From assembly GCA_017590115.1 (NCBI GenBank), contig JAGGNK010007004.1, positions 8,988,418-9,052,417 of the forward strand: a stretch of DNA of 64,000 nt, in the 5' to 3' direction. Positions 26,543-39,417 of the stretch are shown here, piece by piece (positions within the stretch are counted from its first letter, which is position 1; every line of letters starts with the position of its first letter). The stretch is from Montifringilla adamsi (Eukaryota > Chordata > Aves > Passeriformes > Passeridae). Made by a program: the position numbers and the translations under genes. The notes under the pieces are model-generated. The model ran no database searches. It was not told where the DNA came from and saw only the letters and a list, made by a program, of their open reading frames with translations.

Positions 26543-29500
26543 CCTGTAATTTGAACTAATGGCTATTTCCAGCCTGTTTCTTTCCTTCCTTCTTTTTTTC
26601 TATTTGGTCACCCGACAGTCTGTAGTTCATCTAAGTTTCCTGGTCTTGGTGTTCCCAAGTCTGTATCCAAACTCCAGACTGCTGCTTGCCTGCTGTGGCT
26701 GGGTTATCCAGTGCTTTATATCTCCACTATTTATCTTCTCTGCCTCATGGACTGGTTCCCTGTGATACTGACCAGCAAAAGCTGACTATGGCAGAGGATG
26801 ATCCTGAGCTGAAAGAAAGAACAACAGCCCCCAAAGTCCTGAGGGAGGAGTAAATGGAAAACTCTGGGAATCCAGTCCCTCCTCGTAAAATGCAGAAGCA
26901 TTTGAGAAGGTTGCTCACATCAAGGCGAAGAGGGAACATAAAAGTTTCTTCCTTTCTGGGAATGGTTTGTGGTTTTCAATGTGAAATAAGAGTTGTGTGG
27001 GGCTTAAGTTTAATCTCTCTGCCTGCTTTCCATGGGTTTCCCTTTCTGTCCTGTCGGCTGACCTCTCTTGAGCTTAATATCTGTGTTTTGCATTCTTTGA
27101 GGATTTTTTTGCCTTTCTACATCAGTGTCCAGCCCATTTTTCTGAAATCATAAGCCAGTAGTTTGTTGGTTTTTTCTGTGTGTTGCTCTCCTTTTCACAC
27201 TCATCTATGTCTGTCTGTCACAAAGTAGTTTGTAATTCAGGTGTAACCTTTTCATTCAGTCAATTTTGGGCTCTGGGGAAAGAAACCTACAAAGCTACAA
27301 ATGTTCAGTTTCCTTTCATCCTCATTTCAGTGAGAAGTGATGCTGCAGGCGCTCAGTTTGTGGGAGTTGGTCTGTGTCTGTGACAGGATGGAGAATGAAG
27401 GGCACAGAGTGTAACAACATCTTTTGTTTATTTAACACATAACGTGCTCAAAGCCTCCCAAGTTACTCCTCCCCACCATCCCTGTGAGACAAAATACACT
27501 CTGTAAATGGTGTTAAACCAGAGACCTTCTCGGAAGAGCTGCTGGCAAGACCAGCAAATTTATAGGTGTTCATCAACACCTATACAACATCAGAGCCGTC
27601 CTCAGAGGGCAGAACTGTCAGAGTGTGCGGATATATTGATTTTGCACTTAGAGCAGTGACCAAAGGGTGGCTCCCTAGCCCCACAGTAAGGCTTAGGAAC
27701 CAGAGCTCATGCTCTCGGACAGAAAATTTAAACCCCTTTACTGTCGTTCTCAGACTCTGATTTCCATCTATCCAGCTTTGAGCCTAGTTTAGTGCAACCT
27801 CTGGGTTGTTGTTTTTTTTTTTATTTCCTGAGAAGGAGAGTGGAGTTGGGAAAAGGAGTCTGGATTTTTTGAAATGATAGGGATCATGCACTCACAGATT
27901 TAAAATCACTCTTCCAGTTATACATGCTATATGGATTGTTTTCAAAAAGCAGTGACATTACCAGTTAACACATGCTGTTAAGTCCTGTGAATATCAGTAT
28001 TGTCTAAAGTAAGATTTGGTTCCTTTTTTGCAATTAGAAGAGTAAACTATTGCAATTCCTGTACTTTTCTAGTGGAAGGCTGATTATACAGGGTCCAATT
28101 TTAGAATACCCAGTTACATCATGTGCTGAACATCTTCAACCTATATGTGCTTCAAGAGGAAAGACATTCAGCACCTTAGCAAAGATGTTTCCTGTTTGTT
28201 AGTACTTAGAACATTACTTAAGATTGAGCAGTGAACACAAACTCTGAATCATCCTTGCCTCACTCAATTTTTCAGTTGAAATTTATGATTATTCACTCTG
28301 GTGATTTTCCACTCTCTGATATTTTCCAGATGTATTAAAGGGTGTGTCTTGTGATAAGAACACCTTTTATAAGTAATTTTCAGCATCTTCAAAATTACTT
28401 ACTCTATAAACTTTCTGGTTTACTTTTATTAGTCATGCTTCGAAAAATAGTTTTGTAGAATTTTGAGTACTTTTCTGTACTTAGTATTGGAAATCTCAGG
28501 GATTTCAACACTGTAAGGGCAGGGAAATATCTGTAGCTCTTCAAGGACACGATGTCAGCTGTGCAAGGTCTGAAATATAAAACTTCATTTCCTCTGAAAC
28601 TTAGTCTAATTTGCAGTTAACTAATTTAATTGTATTAATTTACTAATTTTAAGTTTTACACCATTCACTGAAGTTAAAACTCTTTCAATTGAGCAGTGGT
28701 TTTGGAGGTGGTGTTAAAAGGGCTCTGTGTTCATCTTTGGATATTCTTATTATGATTTACTTTTTCTACTGGTGCCTTATAATTGTCTGGTATCCCACTG
28801 AATACCTTTTTATTTGGTTGTCAGGGAAGTTTTTGCCCACAGGTAGGGCCTTGATTTATTATGAAGACCAGAGCTGTGTCATTTGAGAATGTGTGTTTTG
28901 AAGCTGTAAATTACTGATTGATGATAACTGCAGTGAAGCCCAGAATTGTGGGATTTTGGGTGGCAGGGGTGAAGATTAAGCTAGGAAAAAGCTGCTTAGG
29001 GACAGCCACTCTAACCTCCAGGCATAAGCAATTTTCAATTGCAGAATCAGGTAGAAATGGTTTTAAAATAAGAACTCCTTCTTCCCTCTTCCCATCTCTT
29101 CTGCAGCCCAAACCCTTCAGTCACAGTAATTTGTGGCAAGACATCTGTACTTGGGGAGAATGTTGGTAGTGAGGTAGGAATGTGCTACTTGTGCAGGTGA
29201 TCTCTTATCAGAACTGCTGCTTGGCAGGCCAGGAAACCTTCCTGCTGCTTTCCTGGAGGACACTGATGGCTCTTTAATGTCATGTTATCTGCTAACGTGT
29301 GTATGATGAGAGGTGAGGCAGGGAGAGGAGTCACAGAGGAGCTATTGTGGACCTGATAAAAAATGCACAATAGCCTTGTAGAAAAACTACTTTTCTTTTT
29401 TTTTTTAGTAGAGCCTGATCCAAAGCCTTTTGATGTTAATAAAAAGAACCAGGCACATGATTGAGTGAATTAGATAACTCTGAAAGAATCCAGAGGGATG

Positions 29501-30306
29501 TTAACTGTACAACTGGCTGTTGAAAGAAGAGGCATAGGCTTGGAGAGCCTTGGTACAGTGTGATCTCTGATATGCCCCATCTGGGGTTTTTGAATTTCAC
29601 TGTGAAGGTGTCCATTGTGTTAACACAAGTTTATCAAATATACTGGCTCTGAAAAATCAGGAGAATGATGTTTTCCTAGGAATATCTGGGGAGAAGGTGA
29701 ACATCTCTACAATTATGCTGGTGGGGAGTTGCTGAGAAAATATTGCACTCATACTTCTGGTTCTTACCAGCAAAGCACGTCTGTGTTTCCTTGTACCAAG
29801 AAATGTGGTGTGTCAGGTGAGGTTGAAGTGTTTTACTTTATACCCTGGTGCTGTGAGATTTTTGTTTGTTTGTTTTCTTGCACAATAGCATCTAAAAAAA
29901 AAAAATAATCTTGTATCCAGGCATTAGATCCTTCTCCCACAGGCTGTGATAATGCCATAGCCAACAAAATGGCCTGAGTATGGTCATGTGGGACTGACAG
30001 GCATCATCCCTTTGTTACTGTGATATATACAAGTACAGAAGATTTATTTGTACAAGGTTTAGAACTTTGGCTGATATTCCATGCAAGGTGAAACAGCTCC
30101 AGGAACTTTTTGAGAACAAAACATCTCAGGGTGGTTTTCCTCTATAGGAAAGATAAGGGTGTGTCCCACATGGGGATTTGAAATTCTTGAGGAAGAGGAT
30201 AGACTTAAATCTAGATCTCCTGTGCCTTGGAAAATCTCCCAGTAAACATAGTCCCTTCTTTCTTCAGTTTGTATGGGTAACTAGTTTTTGTTACTTGCTT
30301 AAGCCA

Positions 30307-30380
30307 AAAAAAAAACAACCCAAAAGCATAAAACCCCAAAACCAACCAACCAACCTAACAAACAAACAAACAAACCCAAA
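30307..30380. repeat. A/C-rich low-complexity tract
   Basis: An A run is followed by CCCC, CCAACCAACCAACC and a (CAAA)n stretch. It shares style with the tracts at 42273, 43797 and 44622 and explains the open frame that crosses it. Confidence 0.8.
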
Positions 30381-33300
30381 CAATTGTGAAGCTTTATGTG
30401 GGATAATTAAATTGTCTGGTTTTCAGAAAATAAAATATTTACCCCAAGATGTCTACACACCAAACATCTGTATAATGCACCAAAATCTGTGTGTCCAAGC
30501 TTGCTTTTCCTCTATGTTAATTCCTTTGCTTTATCTTTACATCGGTTACATCTTTACATCTTTACATCTGGAGTATTGAAATCAACATTGTTCCTGCTGC
30601 GTCCTCTGAGTATTTGTGAATTTCGGCTGGTGAAACAGGAGTGTCTGTCTGTCCATCAGCCTGGAATAGCTGTACCTGTCTGAGGGGAACTGGGCAGGGC
30701 TCTTCTGGCAGGCTGGTTTCACTGGGAGGCTGGTCCCAGAGGGCTGAGCCAGCTGTTCAGGACTGGCTGTGAGGGCTGCCTGCACTCTGAGGAGTGAGAA
30801 TTGATCAGTGTGGCCATAATGCCCAAAGAACATCCCCTTCCCGAGCAGCATGATTTAACAGTAACTCTGAAATTGTTTCCTTCTGAATTTTTGTTGATCC
30901 ATCCGCCCTCCAACACCCTCAAATCAGAGAGATTTTCTTCTGCCAGCTGCGTTGCATAAAAAGTTCCACTCTCTCCATGGCCCCTGAAGTCCAAAGTAAA
31001 CACACAGGAACATAAACCCGTTCACCCCTTCTGGGCCCAGCACTCAGCAGCCTCCTCACCCCTCCAGTGATCAATAAAAGCCAGAAAGGGAAAAAAAACA
31101 ACAGCAAATACTTCCATCCCACTTGGTATCAGAGACCCCCAAGTCACTGGCAGCAAGAAAAATCCCTGCTTTTCTGCCAGGCTTTCTTTGCCAAAGGCAG
31201 ACTTTGCTTGGGAGCAGTCGTCCTTGGCTCCAGGCCCCTCTGTCAGTTGCCATAAATAGCTGGAAATTCAACCTGTCAAGCTGTTCCCTGCCAGTCTAAC
31301 ACCTACTTCCTTCAGGTGCCACAGGGTGGGACATATTAGGAACTCAGCAGCCCATTAATTCTTTCCTGGTTTCTGTGGGAGGTCTTCACAGAAGTTCAAG
31401 ATTTTCTTGAGAGGCAGAAAATTTGGGATTTGAATTCCACCCTCTGTAGCAAGCATGGATCATATATATTAATGCTAGTCTGCCAGTCTTTTTGTCAGGA
31501 TTCAAATGTCCTTGTGCTTTAAAAGCGAATGAAGGCAACGGCCAGGAAACTGTTGTGGTGCAATGAAAAAGTGAATTGAAGTGCAGAGTACCCTGTAATT
31601 TTAGTGTTCAGAGGTAAGTACAGCAATGGCAACACAGGAAAAAGGGGCAAAGATTTTTTAACATGGTCTGTAATGCCTTAAATATGGGGACATTAAATTT
31701 CAGGCTCTCCAGAATGGACTCTAATTCAAAAGTTTGGTGCTTAAGTGCCTTCTGAAGTGTTTCTAATTAGCCATCTAGAAGGTCTAGTCAATCACCCTGA
31801 GCTGTTTCTGTAAATTTTGCTAAGCAGCTTTCTGTGTCTTCCTCTCTTGAAGGCTTTGCAAATTTGAAAGCACTGTTTGCTCAATGTAACAAATTAAATT
31901 GGGTTGGCTTCCCTTGAGCCATGTTATCTGGACAGAAATAGTGCCTCACTTCCAGTGTGGAAGTGCAGTTCTTCCAGTTCAACTCTCCACAGTTTTGGCA
32001 CAATGCTTTCTTATTCCAGATAAGAAATTGCAAATATATTTTATTTGTCCTGTCCATTGAAAGCTGTTGAGCAGTGATCAGCAAACAGGAATTGTGTGAC
32101 GCAGGAGAACCATGCTGTGGGGTTTATTTAAGCATGAAGTGTAGCAACAGAAGCAGTGCATGTTCAAAAGAAGAGAGACAAAGAAACAAAAGTACTTGGA
32201 AATAGAGGGTCTATATCTGTACAACAAAGTGATAACCTGGGTTTGGATGCACACCACTTTCGTGCAGGTGTCTGTTCACCATCTGCTCACTTTTATACTT
32301 CCTTTAAGGCAGAGTTTGTTTTATCCCATGCTGAGAGACATCTTTTCATTTTGCACCCTTTTATTTCCTCTCCCATCTCCTGTGTTTCCCGTGAACTGGG
32401 ACATCCCTTGCATGTTGTAGATGATTTTGGGACGAGGGAGCAGCTGTGCACATCTCTCTGTCCCTTGTTCTCTGACAGCAGTTACTGCTAAGGAATATTT
32501 AGGACCCAAAGTTCTTTACTGCACCTTTTACTTCATTCACTTAAAACTACCTTTCTGTTGGAAGTAATGATCTATCAATTTGTGGCTCAAATCTGCAGAA
32601 CAAACACAGGTTTTGATGTCATGTTGCGGTGCTGATGGAATCCCACCAGGGCCAACAAGTGTGAAAATTATTTAGTTGATCGTTTCCTATAAAGACCTGG
32701 GAGAATATTGCATAGTACTTTTTTGAGGATCTCAGAAAAACCACTTCCCAGGCTTTGCCATCACAGTTCTCCATGGTTTGCAGGTCATCTTTATGAAAAA
32801 GGAACCAGTGGGGAATACTCAGAGCAGTAGTGTTAGGCAGAATCCTACTGAATTGCACCAGAGAGTGGATTTTTACAGCAGTAAGAGGTGGTGGATAGGG
32901 GAGGGAAAGGTGTAGCATTTCCTAGAACTCTGCCAGTGTTTCACAGTGAACTTGTTCCAGGTGGCTGTCAGTTTAATCTGTTCTGCAACAGGTGGGCAGT
33001 GGTTTTTGGTATGAAGAAATGTTCCTCAGCAGGCTCAGATCAGAATGAATCTGCCTTGGTGGGACTTCACAGCCCAGCGAAATTAGGAGTGAGAACTCCT
33101 GTGCATGTTTGAACCAGCTCTGTTTTGCCACAGCACCAGGGCACCTTTTGTGCCAGTCCGTGGCACCTTCAGCTGCTCCTCTGTTGAGAACCTGCAGGGA
33201 CCTCGTGGTTCCACTGCTTTTGGTCTGGGTATGTGTATAAAAGAGTCTGTGCACACATTCATCCAGGTCCCTGCTCCAAAATTCTTCCTGTTACCTCTGA

Positions 33301-36300
33301 AAAGATTTTCCTTCAACTTTAAGGGATGTATTATCTAAAAGAAATTAATTTCCAGATGGTCCCTCTCACTCAAGATGATTTTGAGTGCCCAATTAAAAAT
33401 TTAACACTTCCAGCACATAAAAACCACAGTGTTAAAATAATCTTATAATTTGAAACATAAAAGCTTACACATTCTCCAGTTCTATATGGATCTACACCCT
33501 AGGTAAGATCGTTTAATGACTTCTTAATGATCTACATGCTCTGTCCTAAAGTCACATTTCCAAATATGATTTTAACACACACTGCCATTTGTCACATGCT
33601 ATAAAAATGCATTGTTCAACATTTTGCATTGTTCAAGAACATTTCTAAAAGTAAACTCATATACCTAGGATAAACCCAATGCACTTATTCCACAGCTATA
33701 GTTCACTACTTTTGTGAAGTATACCATGCATTCTATAAATATTTAGCATATAATATAGTTCCTTTAGAAAATATTTATGTAGCTATCTAACCTATTCCAG
33801 CACAGATGCAGACTTCCCCACGATGGGGGGAAGAAAATGTTGCTAGGGGTTGCTGGATTAAATGCTATACCAAGTGCACAGCCTGGTTTTGCAACAGCAG
33901 TGCATCTGTTATCTAGAATAAATATATGGTTTTGACTCTGAAAGGATTATTTGTATGAAGTAAAAAGCTTCCAGGAGTGGAGGCTTATTATAATTGTATC
34001 TTTTTGCAGCCCTTGATCATGATGGAAATCTCTTTTCTTAGGCTGCTCAGTACCACTGATGATTCCCTGTTCGAGGAGAGAGAGCTGACTAGAGCACACC
34101 AGTGAGATTGGAAGGGGTCTGATATCTCAAATCCATATTCCCAGATTACTGGCATTTTTGGCATTTGAGTTAGCCATGTTGTGAGTGTCCTGGGTTTAAC
34201 TGGATGTCTCTTTTCCCTGTCCTATCCGCCATTTCACCTTATATTTGTAAATCTAAACTTATTTTCCTCAACTCAGGATTCACATGTTGCATGAAACGTT
34301 TATTGCTGCACTGTACAACCTTCAAAGGAAATTCAGAGAAGGTCAGCTCTTGTTAGCTGTGGAAGATGGGAGATCACTTTGCTTTCCCCTCTAGTCAAAA
34401 TATTCCAGAGCCTTGAGATCCCTTACAAAAATATGATGGGTTTGCCTGCAGTTTTATCATAATGTCATAATGGGCTTGCAATAACAGCACTCCAATAAGA
34501 CACAATAATAACACACACACACACAGGGTCACACTGTTTAACTTTCAGTTTATTCTGCTTTTTGCCTCCAGCTCTGCTCCTGCCTGATGCTGTGTGATTT
34601 GAAAGCATTCCCAACAGGCCAGGAGCAAAGCCACGGGCTCTGGCACCTCTGATGTGCTCTGTTCCCTTGCTGGCAGAGCCTCTTTAATCTGAAGTTAATC
34701 ACTTTCTTTTGAACTGTTTATGGAAACAAATTGGATGTGAAATAATAAACATTGGCAGCTCTTTTCAATATTAAAGGTGTCCCAGAGCTGGCATGAGGTC
34801 CTATCAGTTTCTTGAAGACAGACTTTTATGTGTAACTTTCTAAAGCATTTTGTGTGTCCACGAGCATGTTGAGAAAAATTCTCCTGGCATCTTCCAGAAC
34901 TCCCAGGTTCTTTTATGCACTAAAACAACAAGGACTCACCACTTTGACTAATTATTTGATGTCTAGTTAACTGGGGCAACACAGGAAAAGCGTCTTCATT
35001 TTTTTGCTTCAAATTTGGCAGTGATTATTTCTCTCGATTTTCTTCCCCGAAATTTGAAATTTGCTCTTCACCTGCCCCCACACAAGCCCACTCTGATACA
35101 GTATGAAGAGCAATATCAATGCCTAATGAATGTACGTAATAGAAAGTTGGTGCTATTATTTTTAAAGGAAAAATTTGGACTTTTAAGCAGCTCAAAGTTC
35201 TCGCCTACCCTAGAAAGCTCAGTGGTGCTTAAACAGCTGGAGAATGTGGTTGATTCCAGGTTATTTCTTCCTTTTGCCTCCTAATTCACATTTTCACAGT
35301 TTCCTCTTGAAAATGATAATTAAAGTAAGTTGTAGTGAAGCTTTAATGTTGTTGGGCACAATTTTATTTTTGGTGTGCAAGCAAACATTTTAAAGCAGGT
35401 AATTACTGTCTCACATGGGGTTTGAGTTGGCTGAAGGTTGTGTTAAATATCAGTTTGGTTATGTGCCCCAAATTCTGATCTCCTTACTGCTTGGGAGACT
35501 TTTCTTTTCCTCACTATCATTTTAAACACATTTCAAGTCATTCCCAAATCTAGGTAATACGAGAGACTTTCTGGTAAGTGCACAAACCATACATCCTGCA
35601 ATGACTGGTTTAAGCTTTTAACCTTGAAGTGTGAAGTGCTTGAGTGAGATTCTGTTCAGATACGGGAGTAAGGAAAGTCTTCAGTTTCATGGAAGCACAG
35701 GTTCCTCTCTGTTTTGCTGCTTGTGTATCACTGGGACTAGCGGCACACACACGGGGAGATGGATGAGCAGATGAAAACAATGAAGAGCAGTGAATACAAA
35801 AGTGAAAGGTGTCCCAGCCAGGCAGTGCTGACTGGCAGGGTGTTGTGTTCCAGCTGTGCCATGGATTTGTAATGATTAGCTGCTGACCAAACCACAGCAG
35901 CACTGAGACGTGACTCATGCCATGAGTGGCTCTTATGGGAGCCCTGCAGCTTTCACAATGACTCTGGCTGTCCCTTATAGCAAGAAGGGTGATGTATGGC
36001 AAGAGGAGCAATGTGGAGAGGCAGAATGATCAGTTCCTGAGGATTTGCAATGATGACTGGGGTTGTGAGGAGGGAGGTGGCTTGTGCTATGTGATCCTGC
36101 CATGGAGAGGGGGAGCAGGAGGATGCAAAAGGATCTTCATGGGCTGAGATTACTCCTTCTGTGTTGTGGGAAGCAAGAGCTGTAAACAAGATTTTGCCCT
36201 AACAATTACGTGGCTGCTTCCAAGTCATCCACGAGCACAGTCTGTGGACCAGCAGGAGTCAGGATGCTGGTGGCAGTCCTGGGCTGTGGCAGTCAGCAGT

Positions 36301-36784
36301 GCTCTGTGTCACTCAGTTACACCCAAAAATCTCTTATGTAGCGAGGCTATGAGCCCAGCCAGAGAATCTAAACAGTGACTGCCAAGAACAAGCATCATGT
36401 GAAAGGGCTGCTGCTTGGAAAGGTGACTGGTTTTGTCTGAGGTTGTAGCTCTCTGAGATAAAGTCTGGCAGCAAAACTGGCTTGAAGTTTTCCCCTTGTC
36501 TCTTTTTCCACTTTACCACTCTTCTACCCCATTCTGTGGTATCCTGACCCCCTCAGTTGTCTGTCATTCGTGCGGCCACGCCTGGCAGCTGGAGTGCAGG
36601 CTTCCTTAATGCTCTGCAGGCACAAAACCCCCCAGTGATGAAATAAGATAGGTGGCATTTGCTCATGGCTCCCCATTCAGTACCTAATGGGAGCCTACCA
36701 CAAAACTGGAGAGGAACTTCTCGTAAGGACATGTAGTGATGGGACAAAGAAGAATTCCTTTAAACTGAAAGATATTTAGAAGTT

Positions 36785-37013
36785 TAGATTAGATATTGGG
36801 ACGAAATTCTTTATTGTGAGGGAGGTGAGGCCCTGGCACAGGCTGCCCAAAGAAGGTGAGGCTGTCCCATCCCTGGAAGTGTTCCAAGTCAGGTTGAACG
36901 GGGCTTAGAGCAACCTGGGATAGTGGAAGGTGTCCTTGCCCATGGCAGGGGGTGCGAACGGAATGATTTGTAATCTGACCCTTCCAACCCCAGCCATCCT
37001 GTGATTCTGTGGT
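36785..37013 (+). mobile_element. CR1 LINE 3' fragment
   Basis: Sense-strand CR1 3' end: 'gaaattctttattgtgaggg', 'gaggccctggcacaggctgcc', 'tcccatccctggaagtgtt', 'agagcaacctgggatagtgg', 'ggtgtccttgcccatggcag', ending with the typical 'tgtgattctgtgg'. It is 5'-truncated and moderately diverged. Confidence 0.93.
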
Positions 37014-37040
37014 ACCCACTCATTTGGACATCTTTGCCCT

Positions 37041-37143
37041 ACCTTGCATCTGCTCCTGCCCGACATCTGAGGATCCCCCCAGTCTCCTGGCAAACCTTGC
37101 ATCTGCTCCTGCCCCACATCTGAGGATCCCCCCAGTCTCCTGG
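37041..37143. repeat. 53-bp tandem duplication (two copies)
   Basis: Copies begin at 37041 and 37094 and both start ACCTTGCATCTGCTCCTGCC. They continue with 'acatctgaggatccccccagtctcctgg' and differ by one base over 50. It lies just right of the CR1 end. Confidence 0.95.
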
Positions 37144-37354
37144 AAAACCTCCTGCTGGTGACCCCCTCCTGTTTCTCACAGCACGCAGCAGAAGCAGGAC
37201 ATGTTCCTGCTGGCTGCTCCTGAGGGCGGCCATCCAGACTGCCCAACGGCAGTGTGGGCTCCAGCAGAGCCAGTGAGGGATGAGGAGGGATGGGGTGTAA
37301 GTCAGGTATTGAGGGTGGTGACTTGAGAGGCTACCTGGAACAGAATCTAGACAG

Positions 37355-38155
37355 TGTTAAAGGAATAAAGTAGGTATTTATTAAAAGGCCTTCAAAGAAT
37401 ACTGTCACCGTCATATTTTCTGGGAAAATCCCCTTGCCCAGGATTTCTCTCCTGGGAAGCTGAGAAGCCGCAGAGAAAAAGGAAGACAATTTTATCTCAT
37501 TTGCTTCTCCTGTGTTTTGCTGCTTTGGAATGTGGTTTGGAGATTGTTTATCCAACATGTGAATTGTTTTGACTTAATGACCAATAACAGTCAAACTGTG
37601 TTGAGTCTCTGGGGAGAGTCACAAGTTTTTCTTTAGCATCTTTCTATCTTTCTGTCTGTATCCTTGCTGTATTCTTTAGTATAGTTTTATTATAATATAA
37701 TATAATACAATACCATAAAATAATAAATTAGCCTTCTAAGAACATGAAGTCAGATTCCTTCCTTTCCTCACCTTTGTCAGGGTCTCAGAAAATACCACAG
37801 AATACACCCTGGGCAGTACAAGAGCCTGGCCGTGGCTCTGCCCAAGGTGGACAGCGGGTCACACGTTTTTACACTTTTATAAGTTTTTGTCCATTTACAT
37901 TTTGGGGTTAATTGTCCAATTGCAGCTTCAAGTTATGAAGTCCCATCGTCCAAGATTGCTCTCCTCAATTCGCTGCTGTTTGTATTTTTTGAGCCCAATG
38001 CTGCAACAGTGTCCTTGGTTCTCGGGTTGGAAAAGGATTATTTTGTCTAACTGAACTGTGAAGAGAACTTGCTAACACTTTATGTGAAGTTCAGGGTTAC
38101 ATGCTAAAGCAGTACAGAATCTGAATAATATGAAAGCTAAAATTTAAGGCATCAT
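37355..38155 (-). mobile_element. Older endogenous-retrovirus LTR, split by a younger LTR
   Basis: The left piece (37355-37396) starts TGTTAAAGGAATAAAGTAGG and continues as a T/A-rich tail. The right piece (from 37806) carries 'accctgggcagtacaagagcctggcc', 'cacttttataag' and 'ttggggttaattgtccaatt'. I recognise this arrangement from solo LTRs common in passerine genomes, here probably in reverse orientation. The right boundary near 38155 is approximate, and I found no clear target duplication. No viral coding sequence is present. Confidence 0.6.
37403..37799 (+). mobile_element. Solo LTR with 6-bp target-site duplication
   Basis: A 397-bp unit begins TG at 37403 and ends CA at 37799. It is flanked by GAATAC at 37397-37402 and again at 37800-37805. 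Inside is a T/A-rich core ('agtatagttttattataatataa') and a poly(A)-type signal (AATAATAAATT region near 37722), consistent with a plus-strand LTR. The 6-bp duplication is typical of ERVK-like (class II) elements. No internal retroviral genes are present, so it is a solo LTR left by recombination. Confidence 0.75.
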
Positions 38156-39165
38156 TTGTACCATGGACTTTCCTGGGTAAAACTTCAGTATTTCCACAGT
38201 GAGTCTCCTGCTCTGTCCCACTGGCTTGAGCTGGGCAGCTCCTGTGGGCTGCACTGGGGCAGGTGAGGGTCCTGCTCCGTGTGCCACCCACTGCTCCATT
38301 CAATTGCCTGGTTCACAGCGTCCTGTTTTTCTCGCTCCAGTTTTATGCTTTCTCTGAAGGCAGCACCGCAGTCTGCCCCACACATGTCCAGGTTTATTCC
38401 TGGTTGCAGTTGGTCTCACCAAGTAGGAAAGTATGAATTTGCAACCTTGTGGTTATTTTTATATAAGAATGTCTTAATACATGGTGGATGTTTGAGTCTA
38501 GCTTTCGATGTTTTTCAAACGGTGTCTGTATTTTGATTTTTAATTTGCCTCTGAGCAAGACTGTCTACAAACACTGGCCAAATCTGCCTATCTTGGACCT
38601 GGAAGGGGTCCCTGGAGAAAGTATTTCAAGTCATTTATTCAGCACTGGCTGCTTTTACGTTTGGCTTGAAGTCTGACAACTTTCCACCAGACCTGCAGCA
38701 TAGTAAAGCACATCCTCTCTGTGACAGCAGGAGAGCCAAGGAACTAGCAGGTTGCAGGAGTGAATGCTATAAAACAGATGCTATTAGTGGGCTTCACCAA
38801 GGGTGGGAGGCTGAGTACAGTAGCCCTATTACAGCCTCCAAGGTGGGCCACAAGATTGCTGTCTTATGAGCAAGCTGTGCCTGCAGTATTTGGCTCGGCA
38901 TCGCATCCTGAAAATTCCAGTGCTGAGAAGCACTTTTGCGCTGTGAGTAAACTGTAAGCTAGATTTGAAAGGAAAGTTTTTGATTAAAATCAGCATTTCA
39001 GAGCCTTCGGCTGGCAGCTGGTGTGGTGTTAAGGATGGGCATCGTTGGAGACTCCTGTGGTAAAGAGGCCCCGTGTCTGAGTGTTTAAAACTGGGTTCCA
39101 TCCAGTTGTGATGGTGGTTTTTAACAGTCAGAGGAAAAAAAATATTGCTGTATATTTACACATAG

Positions 39166-39232
39166 GGACAGATTCTGCTCCCCTTAAAACCCATGGCAGA
39201 GTTCCCGTTGATTTCCATGGGTGCCTGCCTCA
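39166..39232. repeat. Possible ancient sauropsid interspersed repeat
   Basis: 'gggacagattctgctcccct' and 'gttgatttccatgggtgcc' resemble a very old repeat seen in turtles, crocodiles and birds whose consensus alternates 'tgacttcaatggga' motifs. An internal inverted pair CCCATGG (39190-39196) and CCATGGG (39215-39221) fits. I cannot name the family from memory. Confidence 0.35.
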
Positions 39233-39407
39233 AAATGTTTGAACAGTAAATATATTCTTCTGGGTGGGAAACCAGGATAGAAATCCCTCTCACAGCCTGC
39301 TCCCAGCACTGCAAATGTCAGGGTTTTTCAGCGCTAGGCTCAGAAACGCTACTTCTAATTTTAAAATCCTTTAAACTTTAACAACCAGATGTGGCCATAC
39401 TTCGCAG

Positions 39408-39417
39408 CTGTCAATCA
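39408..39417 (-). promoter_or_regulatory. PBX-MEIS type composite site
   Basis: CTGTCAATCA is the reverse complement of TGATTGACAG, the known PBX1-MEIS1/PREP1 decamer. It lies in non-repetitive DNA that keeps several CpGs (39332-39405). A single exact decamer can occur by chance, so function is unproven. Confidence 0.3.

Larger units (their letters stand above)
23836..36784. other. Gene-free region downstream of KLHL42
   Basis: 13 kb without a recognisable exon or a full repeat. It contains simple tracts (an A/C-rich stretch at 30307-30378, a CA repeat at 34511-34525) and a homeodomain-type TAATTA array at 26496-26542. Open frames of 60-130 codons here have no recognisable similarity. Confidence 0.6.

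Noticed and set aside
35015..35284. 89-codon plus-strand frame starting with TTG
   Set aside because: No ATG start, no splice sites and no recognisable similarity; a few retained CpGs are not enough to call a gene.
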